In this document: positions 6,558 through 14,055 of the stretch, piece by piece
Layout of the letters: each line of letters starts with the position of its first letter
How positions within the stretch are numbered: position 1 is the stretch's first letter
Assembly: GCA_025782575.1 (NCBI GenBank)
Contig: JALGYY010000019.1
Span: 1 to 17,697 of the forward strand
Source of the DNA: a bacterium
GTDB taxonomy: Bacteria; Orphanbacterota; Orphanbacteria; Orphanbacterales; Orphanbacteraceae
Length of the DNA: 17,697 nt
Direction: 5' to 3'
Position numbers and translations under genes: made by a program
Notes under the pieces: model-generated
Told to the model about the DNA's origin: nothing
Database searches by the model: none
What the model saw: the letters and a program-made list of their open reading frames with translations, nothing else

Positions 6558-8042
6558 TCATCGCTCCGGTGGCTCAGTGATCACAAGGGGACGGACCACA
6601 ATTTCCAGCTCCCGACCGGGGAATCGAAGGGAGAAATAGGCACGTAGCGATCTTCTCCCGACTAGAAACGCCTGGGAAATATAGGGAACATGGTCATGAT
6701 ATACGATTTTCTGCGGACAATCGGGGAATGCGAATATTTTCTGGTTCGGGTGGGCCTCTTCAACAAGCCCATCCGCCCTTTCCAGAAACCGATTTACTAG
6801 ATAACCACCATCTTTCCATTCATCATATCCCCCGAACAACGGGGCAAACGTCAGATTCCACGATACGAGAAACGCCGCGACACATGCGATCAGCTTCCCC
6901 TTATTCCGTCGAACACCTTGAAGCAGGAGTGCGGCGATGAGCAGTGTCCCCGGCAAGGCGGCCAGATAGGCGTATCTTCTCTCGAATCGGCCGGAGCTCA
7001 TAATGATCAGCAGCAGCAGCCCCATCCATCCGGCCAGAAACCAGAGGGCGCTCATCGGGAATGGACCGGCCTCCGATCCAGCTGCGCTCCGCCGTGCCGA
7101 ACTCCGGGCGAACAGCAGGTAAGATGCCAGCAACAGAACAGACACCCCGATCCGGAGCGCGAATGACCGGGCTCCCGCAAACTTCCATGTTTCCAGAAAT
7201 CCGAATGGGAGCAGAAGCGTGGAAAAGAACTCGGCCGGGATCTGAAGAAGGGGATCCCGCCTCCCCGCCTCTTCCGGATAGCCCCCCATTCCACCCAACA
7301 CCACGAATCGCAGAATCATATAAAGGAAAAGAATGAGCCAGAACGGCCACGACTTCCTGATTGCGCCGCGCACCCCCCCTTTGCCTTTCGCCAGATGGCC
7401 GAGAGAGATCAGTGGAGGGATAACAAACGTCGTCTCCTTTATGCCAAAAGCGAACAGCGCGAGCAGGCCGGCAATCCACATGGCCTTCCGGCCTGATTGG
7501 GGGGCGAAGTGGATCGCACAGACAGCCAGAATCAGCGTGCCCGAGAGAAGATCGGGGAGACGGGAGATGACCGGCACATTATCGACGGAAAAGGGGAGAC
7601 AGGCGAAAATCGCCGCGGCAAGAGGACCGATCCATGGGCGACGGCAGCCGAAGAGCACGAGTGCAAGGGGGATCAGAAGCAGCACGTTCAGCATGTGGAT
7701 AACGACGTTTACCGTCAAATAGGGTCGGGCATTCAATCCCCATGCACCGTATTCGGCTCCCCAGATCGCGCCGGAAACCGGCCTGTAAAAGACACCGGGA
7801 AAGAAGTCGGGCATGAGGCGGGTCGTGATGACATCGATAAACTCGCTCATGTTGCTATAGTTGCTCGTGGCGAGAATGGGAAATACGTCGGATCCCACGA
7901 AACCGGGCGGCATAGGCGGCAGTGTGTTGACTACGGCGAGAACAGCAACAGCAAGCATGACGAAGAAAATAGATCGGGGCAAAGGGGGGGCGTCCCCCCC
8001 GATTTCGTCGTTTTGACAGGATGATTCAGGAACTGATAACAT
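6558..8042 (-). CDS. GT-C fold (TMTC/PMT-like) membrane glycosyltransferase
   Basis: 494 aa with about eleven predicted membrane helices. The pattern matches the TMTC/GT39-like branch of GT-C enzymes: an acidic first-loop residue (D52 in FVGSDVFP), FYRPVS (85-90), VIHMLNVLLL (115-124) and ISRLPDLLSG (159-168), where human TMTC and bacterial homologues have RPL, HxxN and GRxDxL. Expected reaction: transfer of a sugar from a polyprenyl-phosphate donor at the periplasmic face. The ATG at 8042 has no usable ribosome binding site but sits 9 bp from the -10 of a good promoter, so the mRNA is probably leaderless. First gene of the operon; its stop is 4 bp before the next start. The coding sequence contains G7 at 7373-7379 and a G7-CGT-C7 hairpin at codons 15-20. 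A later start at Met29 is possible but also lacks a binding site. Confidence 0.82.
   Translation of the reverse strand: MLSVPESSCQNDEIGGDAPPLPRSIFFVMLAVAVLAVVNTLPPMPPGFVGSDVFPILATSNYSNMSEFIDVITTRLMPDFFPGVFYRPVSGAIWGAEYGAWGLNARPYLTVNVVIHMLNVLLLIPLALVLFGCRRPWIGPLAAAIFACLPFSVDNVPVISRLPDLLSGTLILAVCAIHFAPQSGRKAMWIAGLLALFAFGIKETTFVIPPLISLGHLAKGKGGVRGAIRKSWPFWLILFLYMILRFVVLGGMGGYPEEAGRRDPLLQIPAEFFSTLLLPFGFLETWKFAGARSFALRIGVSVLLLASYLLFARSSARRSAAGSEAGPFPMSALWFLAGWMGLLLLIIMSSGRFERRYAYLAALPGTLLIAALLLQGVRRNKGKLIACVAAFLVSWNLTFAPLFGGYDEWKDGGYLVNRFLERADGLVEEAHPNQKIFAFPDCPQKIVYHDHVPYISQAFLVGRRSLRAYFSLRFPGRELEIVVRPLVITEPPER
7984..8000. repeat. G7-CGT-C7 perfect hairpin near start of the 6558-8042 gene
   Basis: Seven G, CGT, then seven C form a perfect 7-bp GC-only stem with a 3-nt loop. 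It covers codons 15-20 of the GT-C gene, roughly 45 nt into the predicted leaderless mRNA. It may hinder early elongation, and each homopolymer arm is a slippage site. A further C7 run lies at 7373-7379 in the same gene. Confidence 0.9.
8013..8042 (+). promoter_or_regulatory. Predicted sigma70-type promoter for the 8102 gene
   Basis: TTGACA (8013-8018, full consensus), an 18-bp spacer, and TAACAT (8037-8042, 4 of 6). The predicted transcript would start near 8049 and have a leader of about 53 nt. The promoter lies inside the first codons of the divergent gene and overlaps the opposite promoter's start site. Confidence 0.5.
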
Positions 8043-8051
8043 GATGGAATC

Positions 8052-8080
8052 ACAGTAGATCCACCCTGAGACCCTGTCAA
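8052..8080 (-). promoter_or_regulatory. Predicted sigma70-type promoter for the 8042-2302 operon
   Basis: On the minus strand: TTGACA (8080-8075), 17-bp spacer, TACTGT (8057-8052; first, second and last bases of the -10 consensus). The ATG at 8042 is 9 bp further on, so transcription would start 2-4 nt before the start codon. This explains why the gene lacks a ribosome binding site. Confidence 0.55.
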
Positions 8081-8101
8081 GAATGGGGAGGCGAACGGCG
8101 G

Positions 8102-9577
8102 TTGGGACGAGTAGTCAGAGAGCAACTTCGCAACCTTCTCCGAACGGGTGTCTTCACGACCACGCGTTCATGGGCACTCCTGTTGTCGGTTCTGCTGCTC
8201 GTCGGCGGAGGGGGGGGGTGCAGCCGCACGGAACCGGACCGTCCTAACATCATCTTCTTCACTCTCGACACGGTACGGGCCGATCGAATCGGTTGCTACG
8301 GCGGCAGCATGGCACGCACTCCCCACCTCGATCAGATCGCCGAGAATGGCCTTCTCTATACGCAGGCAATCTCTCCCGCGTCATGGACCCTCCCTGCCAT
8401 GGCCTCCATCATGACTTCGGTCTATCCGTCTCGTCATGGAGCTTACTGGGTGGACCGGCGCATGGATGGCGAGATCCCGACTCTCGCGCAAAGTCTCCAG
8501 GCGGCCGGATATCATACCGCCGGATTCCATGGCCATCTATTAGTCTCCTCCCTCTACGGATTCGACAGGGGCTTCGATGTCTTTCGGGAGATCCAGGTCG
8601 ACCTCTCGGACACCGCCGAAGTGTGGGCCAACATACACAAAGGGAAACGGTTCGAACCGACCGCTGAAGAAATCAACAGCGAGATCGCTGACTGGATCGA
8701 GAACGAAGCGATAGAACCCTTCTTTCTCTGGGTTCACTATTTCGATCCCCACATGCCATATAAACCACCTGCCCCTCTCCCCCAGCTGGGCGAAGGTCCA
8801 TGGGATCGAATCGCGCTTCTCGGGCGGCCTTTGCAGAAGTACTTTCAGCCGAAAGAGACCATGCCGGAAGGGATGCTCGATCAGCTCGAGCGTCTGTACG
8901 ATGCGGAGATTCACTGGACTGACCGGGCGACCGGAAATCTGCTGGAAAAGCTACGCGCCCGATTCCCGGAAGAACCACTCGTCGTTCTCACTTCCGATCA
9001 TGGGGAGGAATTCAAAGATCACGGCCACCTGGGACATACGCGCACACTGTACAACGAACTGATTCGTGTCCCGTTGATCCTGTCCGGTCCGGGAATCCCG
9101 GCAGGCAGAAACATCGGGGAGCCGGTTCAGACGATCGATATTTTTCCGACATTGCTCGATTATCTCGGCCTGGAGCCCCCCCGTGGAATTGCAGGACTCC
9201 CCCTCCCCTTCACAAGCGGCGGCCGTCAAAATCGTATGGTCTTCTCAGAAACGCGTAACCGATTCTGGCCCGACTCACTGGGCGCCGAAGCGTCGGGGAC
9301 GCAGCCGCTTTACTTTCGGTCCATGCAAAGAGGCAACTGGAAACTGATTCTGTCTCTTCTTGATGACAAACGGGAGCTCTTCGATATGAGCGGCGATCCA
9401 GGCGAACGAATCGAGCAGGCCGCTTCCAATCCGGATACGGCGCTCGCTCTGCTCCACGCCTATCACCAGGCGACCGAACCGAACGGTCTGCTCGGCGATG
9501 GCGGAGGTGAGATCGAAAATGTCGAGCTCAGCGAGGAAGAGCGTGAGCGCTTGAGAACACTGGGCTATATCCGCTGA
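8102..9577 (+). CDS. Sulfatase-fold lipoprotein-like enzyme with Thr nucleophile
   Basis: 491 aa. It starts at TTG (8102) with GGGGAGG 10 nt upstream; no other in-frame start occurs before Met70. A hydrophobic N-terminal segment (about 24-39) ends in a glycine run and Cys40, a weak lipobox, so the protein is either lipidated or membrane-anchored. Core motifs: D56 (TLDTVRADR), WTLPAM (95-100) with Thr96 replacing the formylglycine residue and Met100 replacing Arg, FDPH (214-217), D299/H300 (TSDHGEEF) and H312 (LGHTRTL). As with its counterpart at 5183, a Thr-nucleophile phospho-enzyme is more likely than a sulfatase. It is transcribed divergently from the GT-C operon and probably acts on the same surface molecule. 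A G9 tract (8210-8218) encodes Gly37-39 directly before Cys40. The C-terminus is RLRTLGYIR. Confidence 0.87.
   Translation: MGRVVREQLRNLLRTGVFTTTRSWALLLSVLLLVGGGGGCSRTEPDRPNIIFFTLDTVRADRIGCYGGSMARTPHLDQIAENGLLYTQAISPASWTLPAMASIMTSVYPSRHGAYWVDRRMDGEIPTLAQSLQAAGYHTAGFHGHLLVSSLYGFDRGFDVFREIQVDLSDTAEVWANIHKGKRFEPTAEEINSEIADWIENEAIEPFFLWVHYFDPHMPYKPPAPLPQLGEGPWDRIALLGRPLQKYFQPKETMPEGMLDQLERLYDAEIHWTDRATGNLLEKLRARFPEEPLVVLTSDHGEEFKDHGHLGHTRTLYNELIRVPLILSGPGIPAGRNIGEPVQTIDIFPTLLDYLGLEPPRGIAGLPLPFTSGGRQNRMVFSETRNRFWPDSLGAEASGTQPLYFRSMQRGNWKLILSLLDDKRELFDMSGDPGERIEQAASNPDTALALLHAYHQATEPNGLLGDGGGEIENVELSEEERERLRTLGYIR
8210..8218 (+). repeat. G9 homopolymer just before the lipobox Cys codon
   Basis: Nine consecutive G form codons 37-39 (Gly-Gly-Gly), followed by TGC for Cys40. 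G tracts of this length are the classic substrate of slipped-strand phase variation. Gain or loss of one G would frameshift the protein right after its signal segment, switching the exported enzyme off. Confidence 0.92.
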
Positions 9578-9595
9578 CGCCGCAAATCATACAAA

Positions 9596-9628
9596 AAGGG
9601 CGGGCAGCTATGCAAGCCGCCCGCCCTT
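9596..9628. terminator. Bidirectional intrinsic terminator between 8102 gene and pckA
   Basis: AAGGGCGGGC (9596-9605) pairs perfectly with GCCCGCCCTT (9619-9628) around a 13-nt loop. On the minus strand the stem is followed by TTTTTGT, an excellent terminator for pckA, whose stop is at 9653. On the plus strand it follows the 8102 gene by about 20 bp with only a short T stretch, so it probably serves both convergent genes. Confidence 0.88.
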
Positions 9629-9652
9629 CTGCCTATCAATTACTACACCCGG

Positions 9653-11296
9653 TTATTTGCCCGGGCACTGGGAAACGACCGCAGGATCGATTCCCTTATC
9701 TCCGTAGTTCTTGTCGAAAGCCTGACTGAATTCCTTTGCAAGTTTCTTGGCGCGCTCATCGTAGGCCGACTTGTCCTGCCATGTGTTTCGAGCCACAAGA
9801 AGCTTCGATTCGACGCCGGGACACTCTTTCGGAACCTGAATATGGAAGAGCGGATCTTTGTCATACTCCACATTTTCCAGGCTGCCCGAAACCGCCCCCT
9901 CCACGATGGCTCGTGTGAGCATGATGTCCATGCGTTTACCCACACCGTAGGGACCGCCGCTCCATCCGGTGTTCACCAGATAGACCTGTGTCCCGTGGGC
10001 CGCCATCTTCTCGCCGAGTAACTTGGCATAGGCGTCGGGATTGCGAGGCATGAACGGCGCTCCGAAGAAGCGCGAGAACGTGGTGACCGGCTCGGTAACT
10101 CCGGTCTCCGTCCCGGCAAGCTTGCTGGTGTAGCCCATCAGGAACCAGAGCATCGCCTGTTCGGGCGAAAGCTTCGCCACAGGCGGAAGGACCGCGTTCG
10201 CATCCGCCGCCAGGAACAGAATCGTCTTCGGATGTCCGCTCGTCGGAGGGGTCTTGATGTTTTTCAGCGATGTCAATGGATAGGAGACGCGCGAATTAGG
10301 CGTAAGACGTTCATCGTCGACGTCGAACTTTCCGGTCGGCCACATCATGCAGTTCTCGACGATCGCCCCATGCTCATGGGGATCGGCCTTCCGGAACGTG
10401 GCGTCCCAGATTTCCGGTTCTTTATCCTCACGGAGATTGATCAGCTTCGCGTAGCAACCGTTCTCGAAGTTGGCCGTTCCGTCATCACTCCAGCCATGCT
10501 CATCGTCCCCGAGAAGCGCCCGGTTCTTGTCAGCGGAAAGCGTCGTCTTTCCTGTGCCCGAGAGGCCGAGCAGGAGAGCGCAGTCGCCCTCTTTCCCTTC
10601 GTTGGCGGAACAATGAATCGGCAGAATTCCGTGCACAGGAAGCATGTGATTCATTACCGTGAACATCAGCTTCTTCACACTTCCACAATACGCTGATCCG
10701 AAAACGAGGCCGAGACGACGGGTGAAATCAGTGGCGATCACCATGTCCGACGTTTCGCCGTTCGGGAGTTTCCTTAACCGTCCCTCATAGTTTTTCGAAT
10801 TGACCATATCGTACGGGAGATTGAGCATCAGGAATCCCTGATCGGCGAAGACACTCTTCTCAATGCCGTCAGGTATGGGCTGGAACATGTTCTGAGCGAA
10901 CAGAGTATGAGTGGCGTGCGTCGATACCATTCTTGTGGGAAGGGCGTATTTCGGATCGGCACCGATCACGCGATCCGAAACGTAGAGCTTGTCCTTCTTC
11001 GAAAGAACTTCGACCGCTTCCTGCCAGAGCATCTCGAAAGTTTCGCCGTCGAGAGGAATGCAGTTCGGCGAATCCCAATCGACATCTTTTGCGGTCTGCT
11101 CATCCCTTACAAAGAGTGTGTCTTTGGGTGAGCGCCCTGTCGATTGCGGAGGGGTCCATGTTACGAGCGCGCCGTCCGCGCTCAGCACTGATTCCTTGTT
11201 CTTGATCGCGTGATCGACCAGGTCGGCTCTTCCGATGTTGTCCAGCACGTTCCCGTGCTTTCCGAGAAGCTCATCGACCTGCTTCCTGAAGTCCAT
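9653..11296 (-). CDS. pckA: Phosphoenolpyruvate carboxykinase (ATP)
   Basis: 547 aa, the usual length for the ATP-dependent family. It interconverts oxaloacetate plus ATP with phosphoenolpyruvate, CO2 and ADP in the cytoplasm, the first committed step of gluconeogenesis. Recognisable features: the kinase-1a P-loop GLSGTGKTT (244-252), GDDEHGW (263-269) with metal ligand D265, VKK with K209 and IHCSAN with H228 as the other metal ligands, RVSYP, and VNTGWSGGPYGVGKR in the C-terminal half. ATG at 11296 is preceded by AGGAG at 8 nt. A promoter (11370-11398) gives a leader of about 67 nt, and a strong terminator follows, so pckA is a single-gene unit unrelated to the glycan genes on either side. 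Confidence 0.97.
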   Translation of the reverse strand: MDFRKQVDELLGKHGNVLDNIGRADLVDHAIKNKESVLSADGALVTWTPPQSTGRSPKDTLFVRDEQTAKDVDWDSPNCIPLDGETFEMLWQEAVEVLSKKDKLYVSDRVIGADPKYALPTRMVSTHATHTLFAQNMFQPIPDGIEKSVFADQGFLMLNLPYDMVNSKNYEGRLRKLPNGETSDMVIATDFTRRLGLVFGSAYCGSVKKLMFTVMNHMLPVHGILPIHCSANEGKEGDCALLLGLSGTGKTTLSADKNRALLGDDEHGWSDDGTANFENGCYAKLINLREDKEPEIWDATFRKADPHEHGAIVENCMMWPTGKFDVDDERLTPNSRVSYPLTSLKNIKTPPTSGHPKTILFLAADANAVLPPVAKLSPEQAMLWFLMGYTSKLAGTETGVTEPVTTFSRFFGAPFMPRNPDAYAKLLGEKMAAHGTQVYLVNTGWSGGPYGVGKRMDIMLTRAIVEGAVSGSLENVEYDKDPLFHIQVPKECPGVESKLLVARNTWQDKSAYDERAKKLAKEFSQAFDKNYGDKGIDPAVVSQCPGK

Positions 11297-11361
11297 CGTT
11301 CGTTCTCCTATGAGGTTGACCTCTTCATACCCGGGGGTTCTTTATGAGCCCATATATTCCT

Positions 11362-11381
11362 ACCCACAGATAGTAGTGGGT
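11362..11381. promoter_or_regulatory. Palindrome over the pckA -10 element (possible operator)
   Basis: ACCCAC (11362-11367) and GTGGGT (11376-11381) form a 6-bp inverted repeat whose 8-bp centre contains the predicted -10 hexamer (11370-11375). A repressor bound here would block pckA transcription. It could also be a chance match. Confidence 0.35.
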
Positions 11382-11398
11382 TTAGGGGTGGTCGGCAA
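11370..11398 (-). promoter_or_regulatory. Predicted sigma70-type promoter for pckA
   Basis: On the minus strand: TTGCCG (11398-11393, 4 of 6), 17-bp spacer, TACTAT (11375-11370, 4 of 6). The predicted start is near 11363, about 67 nt before the pckA ATG. No other good pair is visible between pckA and the upstream gene. Confidence 0.5.
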
Positions 11399-11427
11399 GC
11401 CGTCCAATCGGCCCGGGCACCTCCCCT

Positions 11428-13938
11428 CTATCGGACGAGAACCATCCCCCGGGATCGGGCCTCCCCGCCCCACAGGAGCCTCGAGAAATAAGCGCCGCTC
11501 GCGGCAATTCTGCCCGAATCGGTCCGCCCGTCCCAGGTGATCGTGTACCGGCCCGGCCGCATGGGTCCGTCCACCAGGCTCTTCACCAGCCGGCCGCCGG
11601 TGTCGTAAATCGAGAGCTGCACCGGCGATGCCGCCCCTTCTCCCGGCAGGAAGAAGGAAATATTCGTGGTCGGATTAAACGGATTGGGGCTGTTCTTCCC
11701 CAGAGAGAGGAGACGAGGGAGCTCGGGACCACCTGAAACAGCAGTAGCCGCCTCTTCGTAAGTCACGATCTGGAACTCGTCGAGCGCCGCCTCCACGATG
11801 GTCGGGTAGCTGTAGTCAGCCGCGATAAACCGGAACTGAACCTGAGACGTAAGGGATACATAATCGGCAATATCCAGCTCGATCCCGACCCAGGCATGGC
11901 TGCTTCGCCCGTCCGTTTCCAGTCGGGTCCACCCGGCGCCGCCGTCGTCGCTCACGTCGACAACCCACTCTTCCGGATCATTGAAACCGGTGTCGTTGCT
12001 GTACCACCTCTGATAGCGGACCGACGCGTTCGGGAGGCCTGACAGATCGTAGGCAGGTGAGAACAGGGTCGTCTTGCCGTCCTTCACTTCTTTTCTCAGC
12101 TGAGTCGCGCCCGGAATGGCGTTTCCGGTAACGAAGCACGTCACCCCCGGATCTGCTGTGCAGTCGTCTTCCGGCTGAACGGGCACCGGCCCGTACCACG
12201 TGCCGTTCGGATCGACGCGCTCCCAGATCCCTTTTGTGGCGTCATCATCCGGTGCGCCGACGGTCCAGCCGCTCTCCGTTTCAAAATCGTCCATGACGAT
12301 GGAACTCACTTCGCCTACGAAGAACCGGTGTGTCTCTGCAGGTGCACCGGCGGGATGGGTGAGGCGGTCGCCCGACAGGCTTGCCGCCACTAGGTAGTAG
12401 TCCACAAAAGTGCCGCCCGGCTGAGCCGGAATAAACGCTTCGTACTCATTCGCACTTCCCGTGGGCAGGAGGGGCACTTCTCCTCCACCCCAGATCGCGT
12501 CATATCGAACGAGGAGAGAGTCGGGGTTCGCACCACCTTCGGTCGCGATGTCCGCTGTCAATCGATAGGCGTTCCCGGTGTCCGGCGTGTTCGCGAGCGG
12601 GGTGTGGTCCATCGTGATGTCGATCGGCACCGCCAACGTGGCGAGAAGGGACACCGCTACTTTTACCGATTTCTCCGCAAGCGCCGGGCTGTTGTAGCTC
12701 ACCCCCGTCACATCGCTTGATGTATGAATGTAAGGACTGTAGTTCCCCGTATCCTCGAAGAACAGGATGCCGTCGTAGCCTGCGGCCCAGAAGGAAGCAT
12801 GATCGCTGCCCGCCCCTCCCGGCAGGCTGCCGGATACGATCGGAAAGCCGGGCAGATAGGCGGCACCCGCATCGACAGCGAGGGTCCGGATCCAGCTCGA
12901 CGACAGGTTACTCACAATATCGAGATCCATCACGTCGCCGCTTGCCAGATAGCCGATCATGTCGACGGCTACGGTCGCGATGAGGTTGTCCCCCCGCTGT
13001 GCCGCCCACTGGGCGTAGGCCTCGCTCCCGATCAGGCCGAGCTCCTCCGCGCCGAATGCCACGAACACGAGAGTGTATCGAAAACGGCCCTGGCTGAGAA
13101 CGCGGGCGCACTCGAGGACGCAGGAAGTGCCCGAGGCGTTGTCATCCGCACCGGGGCAGACGTCATGGTTCCCCGTGATCGAATCGTAATGCCCGCCGAC
13201 TACCACGACTTTGTCCGGCTCGGCGCACCCCGGAATGACGGCAACTACATTGTCTTTGTAATTGGAATCGAAGTAGTGGAAGTAGACGCTGTCGATTCCG
13301 AACGACTGAAACTCCCCATGAATGAAATTCGCGGCCGCCTGGCAGCTATCGTGGGTCGTGTAGCGGGTCTCGAAGTCCTGCAATCTTTGTACGTAGCCGT
13401 CAACCGAAACGGAAGAGACCGATTCGACCAGCGTTTGAATCCGGGGATCATGAACGAGAGAGGTCTTCGCCATGGCCGGGCGCGCGGCAGGAAGCCGGAT
13501 GGGGCGGAAGAAAAGCCTGGCCAGATCGTGACCGGCCGCCGAGATCGACTCGGCCGTTTCAGGATTCGCACGAATCAACAGGTCGGTGCCGGCCTCGAAG
13601 AGAATTTCAAAATCGCTGGTCCTTCCCGATTCCGTGAGCGGCCCGCTTCCCCTCCGTCCGACTGTGTAATAGCTCTTGCCGCTCGTCTCTTCCTGAACCA
13701 CAAGATGATCGATCCGGCGGTTGTCGATCTCACGGGCCACCCCGCTCTTTCCCTGAACGATCAGAAACGTGCCCATATCCCGAAGCACGGGCAGACCGGC
13801 ACGCACCAGTTCGGCAGTCGTCTCCGCTGACGGATCCGGAATGACAATCAGAGATCCGCATGGTGAATCAGCTGGCAGGCTCTGGGGGGTCAAGAAGCAG
13901 GCAAGAAAAAGTGCAAGGATCGCACGGCGCTGGGGCAT
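11428..13938 (-). CDS. Exported M28-family zinc peptidase with C-terminal sorting domain
   Basis: 836 aa; ATG at 13938 with AGGAGG 6 nt upstream. Signal peptide at residues 1 to about 23. Residues 25-165 look like a propeptide. The M28 domain (about 175-430) carries the full two-zinc set: H250 (GGHYDS), D265 (PGADDNASG), E298/E299 (GAEELG), D326 (AVDMIGY) and H405 (YIHTSSDV). This predicts an aminopeptidase or carboxypeptidase-like exopeptidase acting outside the cell. Residues about 440-550 are Ig-like, and about 555-730 form a jelly-roll region beginning VMDDFETESGW, as in immune-inhibitor-A-like proteins. Residues about 745-836 form a FlgD-like Ig sorting domain (NPFNPTTNISF, ending GMVLVR), as in the protein at 355. 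Likely use: scavenging peptides for carbon and nitrogen. No clear promoter or terminator is visible. Confidence 0.93.
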   Translation of the reverse strand: MPQRRAILALFLACFLTPQSLPADSPCGSLIVIPDPSAETTAELVRAGLPVLRDMGTFLIVQGKSGVAREIDNRRIDHLVVQEETSGKSYYTVGRRGSGPLTESGRTSDFEILFEAGTDLLIRANPETAESISAAGHDLARLFFRPIRLPAARPAMAKTSLVHDPRIQTLVESVSSVSVDGYVQRLQDFETRYTTHDSCQAAANFIHGEFQSFGIDSVYFHYFDSNYKDNVVAVIPGCAEPDKVVVVGGHYDSITGNHDVCPGADDNASGTSCVLECARVLSQGRFRYTLVFVAFGAEELGLIGSEAYAQWAAQRGDNLIATVAVDMIGYLASGDVMDLDIVSNLSSSWIRTLAVDAGAAYLPGFPIVSGSLPGGAGSDHASFWAAGYDGILFFEDTGNYSPYIHTSSDVTGVSYNSPALAEKSVKVAVSLLATLAVPIDITMDHTPLANTPDTGNAYRLTADIATEGGANPDSLLVRYDAIWGGGEVPLLPTGSANEYEAFIPAQPGGTFVDYYLVAASLSGDRLTHPAGAPAETHRFFVGEVSSIVMDDFETESGWTVGAPDDDATKGIWERVDPNGTWYGPVPVQPEDDCTADPGVTCFVTGNAIPGATQLRKEVKDGKTTLFSPAYDLSGLPNASVRYQRWYSNDTGFNDPEEWVVDVSDDGGAGWTRLETDGRSSHAWVGIELDIADYVSLTSQVQFRFIAADYSYPTIVEAALDEFQIVTYEEAATAVSGGPELPRLLSLGKNSPNPFNPTTNISFFLPGEGAASPVQLSIYDTGGRLVKSLVDGPMRPGRYTITWDGRTDSGRIAASGAYFSRLLWGGEARSRGMVLVR

Positions 13939-14029
13939 AGGTGTCCTCCTGAAGGAATAGCGTCCGGGATCCGCAGATTGTCTGTTGGAGCGCCTCCATA
14001 AGATAGGTGTTCACCCGTGCTTCCGCCAG

Positions 14030-14053
14030 CCGGTACAAACCATATTGCACCGG
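14030..14053 (-). other. Stem-loop after the small membrane protein gene
   Basis: Read on the minus strand, CCGGTGC pairs with GTACCGG (one G-T wobble) around a 10-nt loop. It begins 2 bp after the stop codon of the gene at 14056. There is no T run, so it is at best a weak terminator or an RNA-stabilising hairpin between the regulator operon and the M28 gene. Confidence 0.35.
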
Positions 14054-14055
14054 GA

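Noticed and set aside
12724-13830. Long open frame (368 codons) on the plus strand
   Set aside because: It lies entirely antisense to the M28 peptidase, whose zinc motifs, signal peptide and ribosome binding site are clear. The antisense translation has no recognisable motifs.
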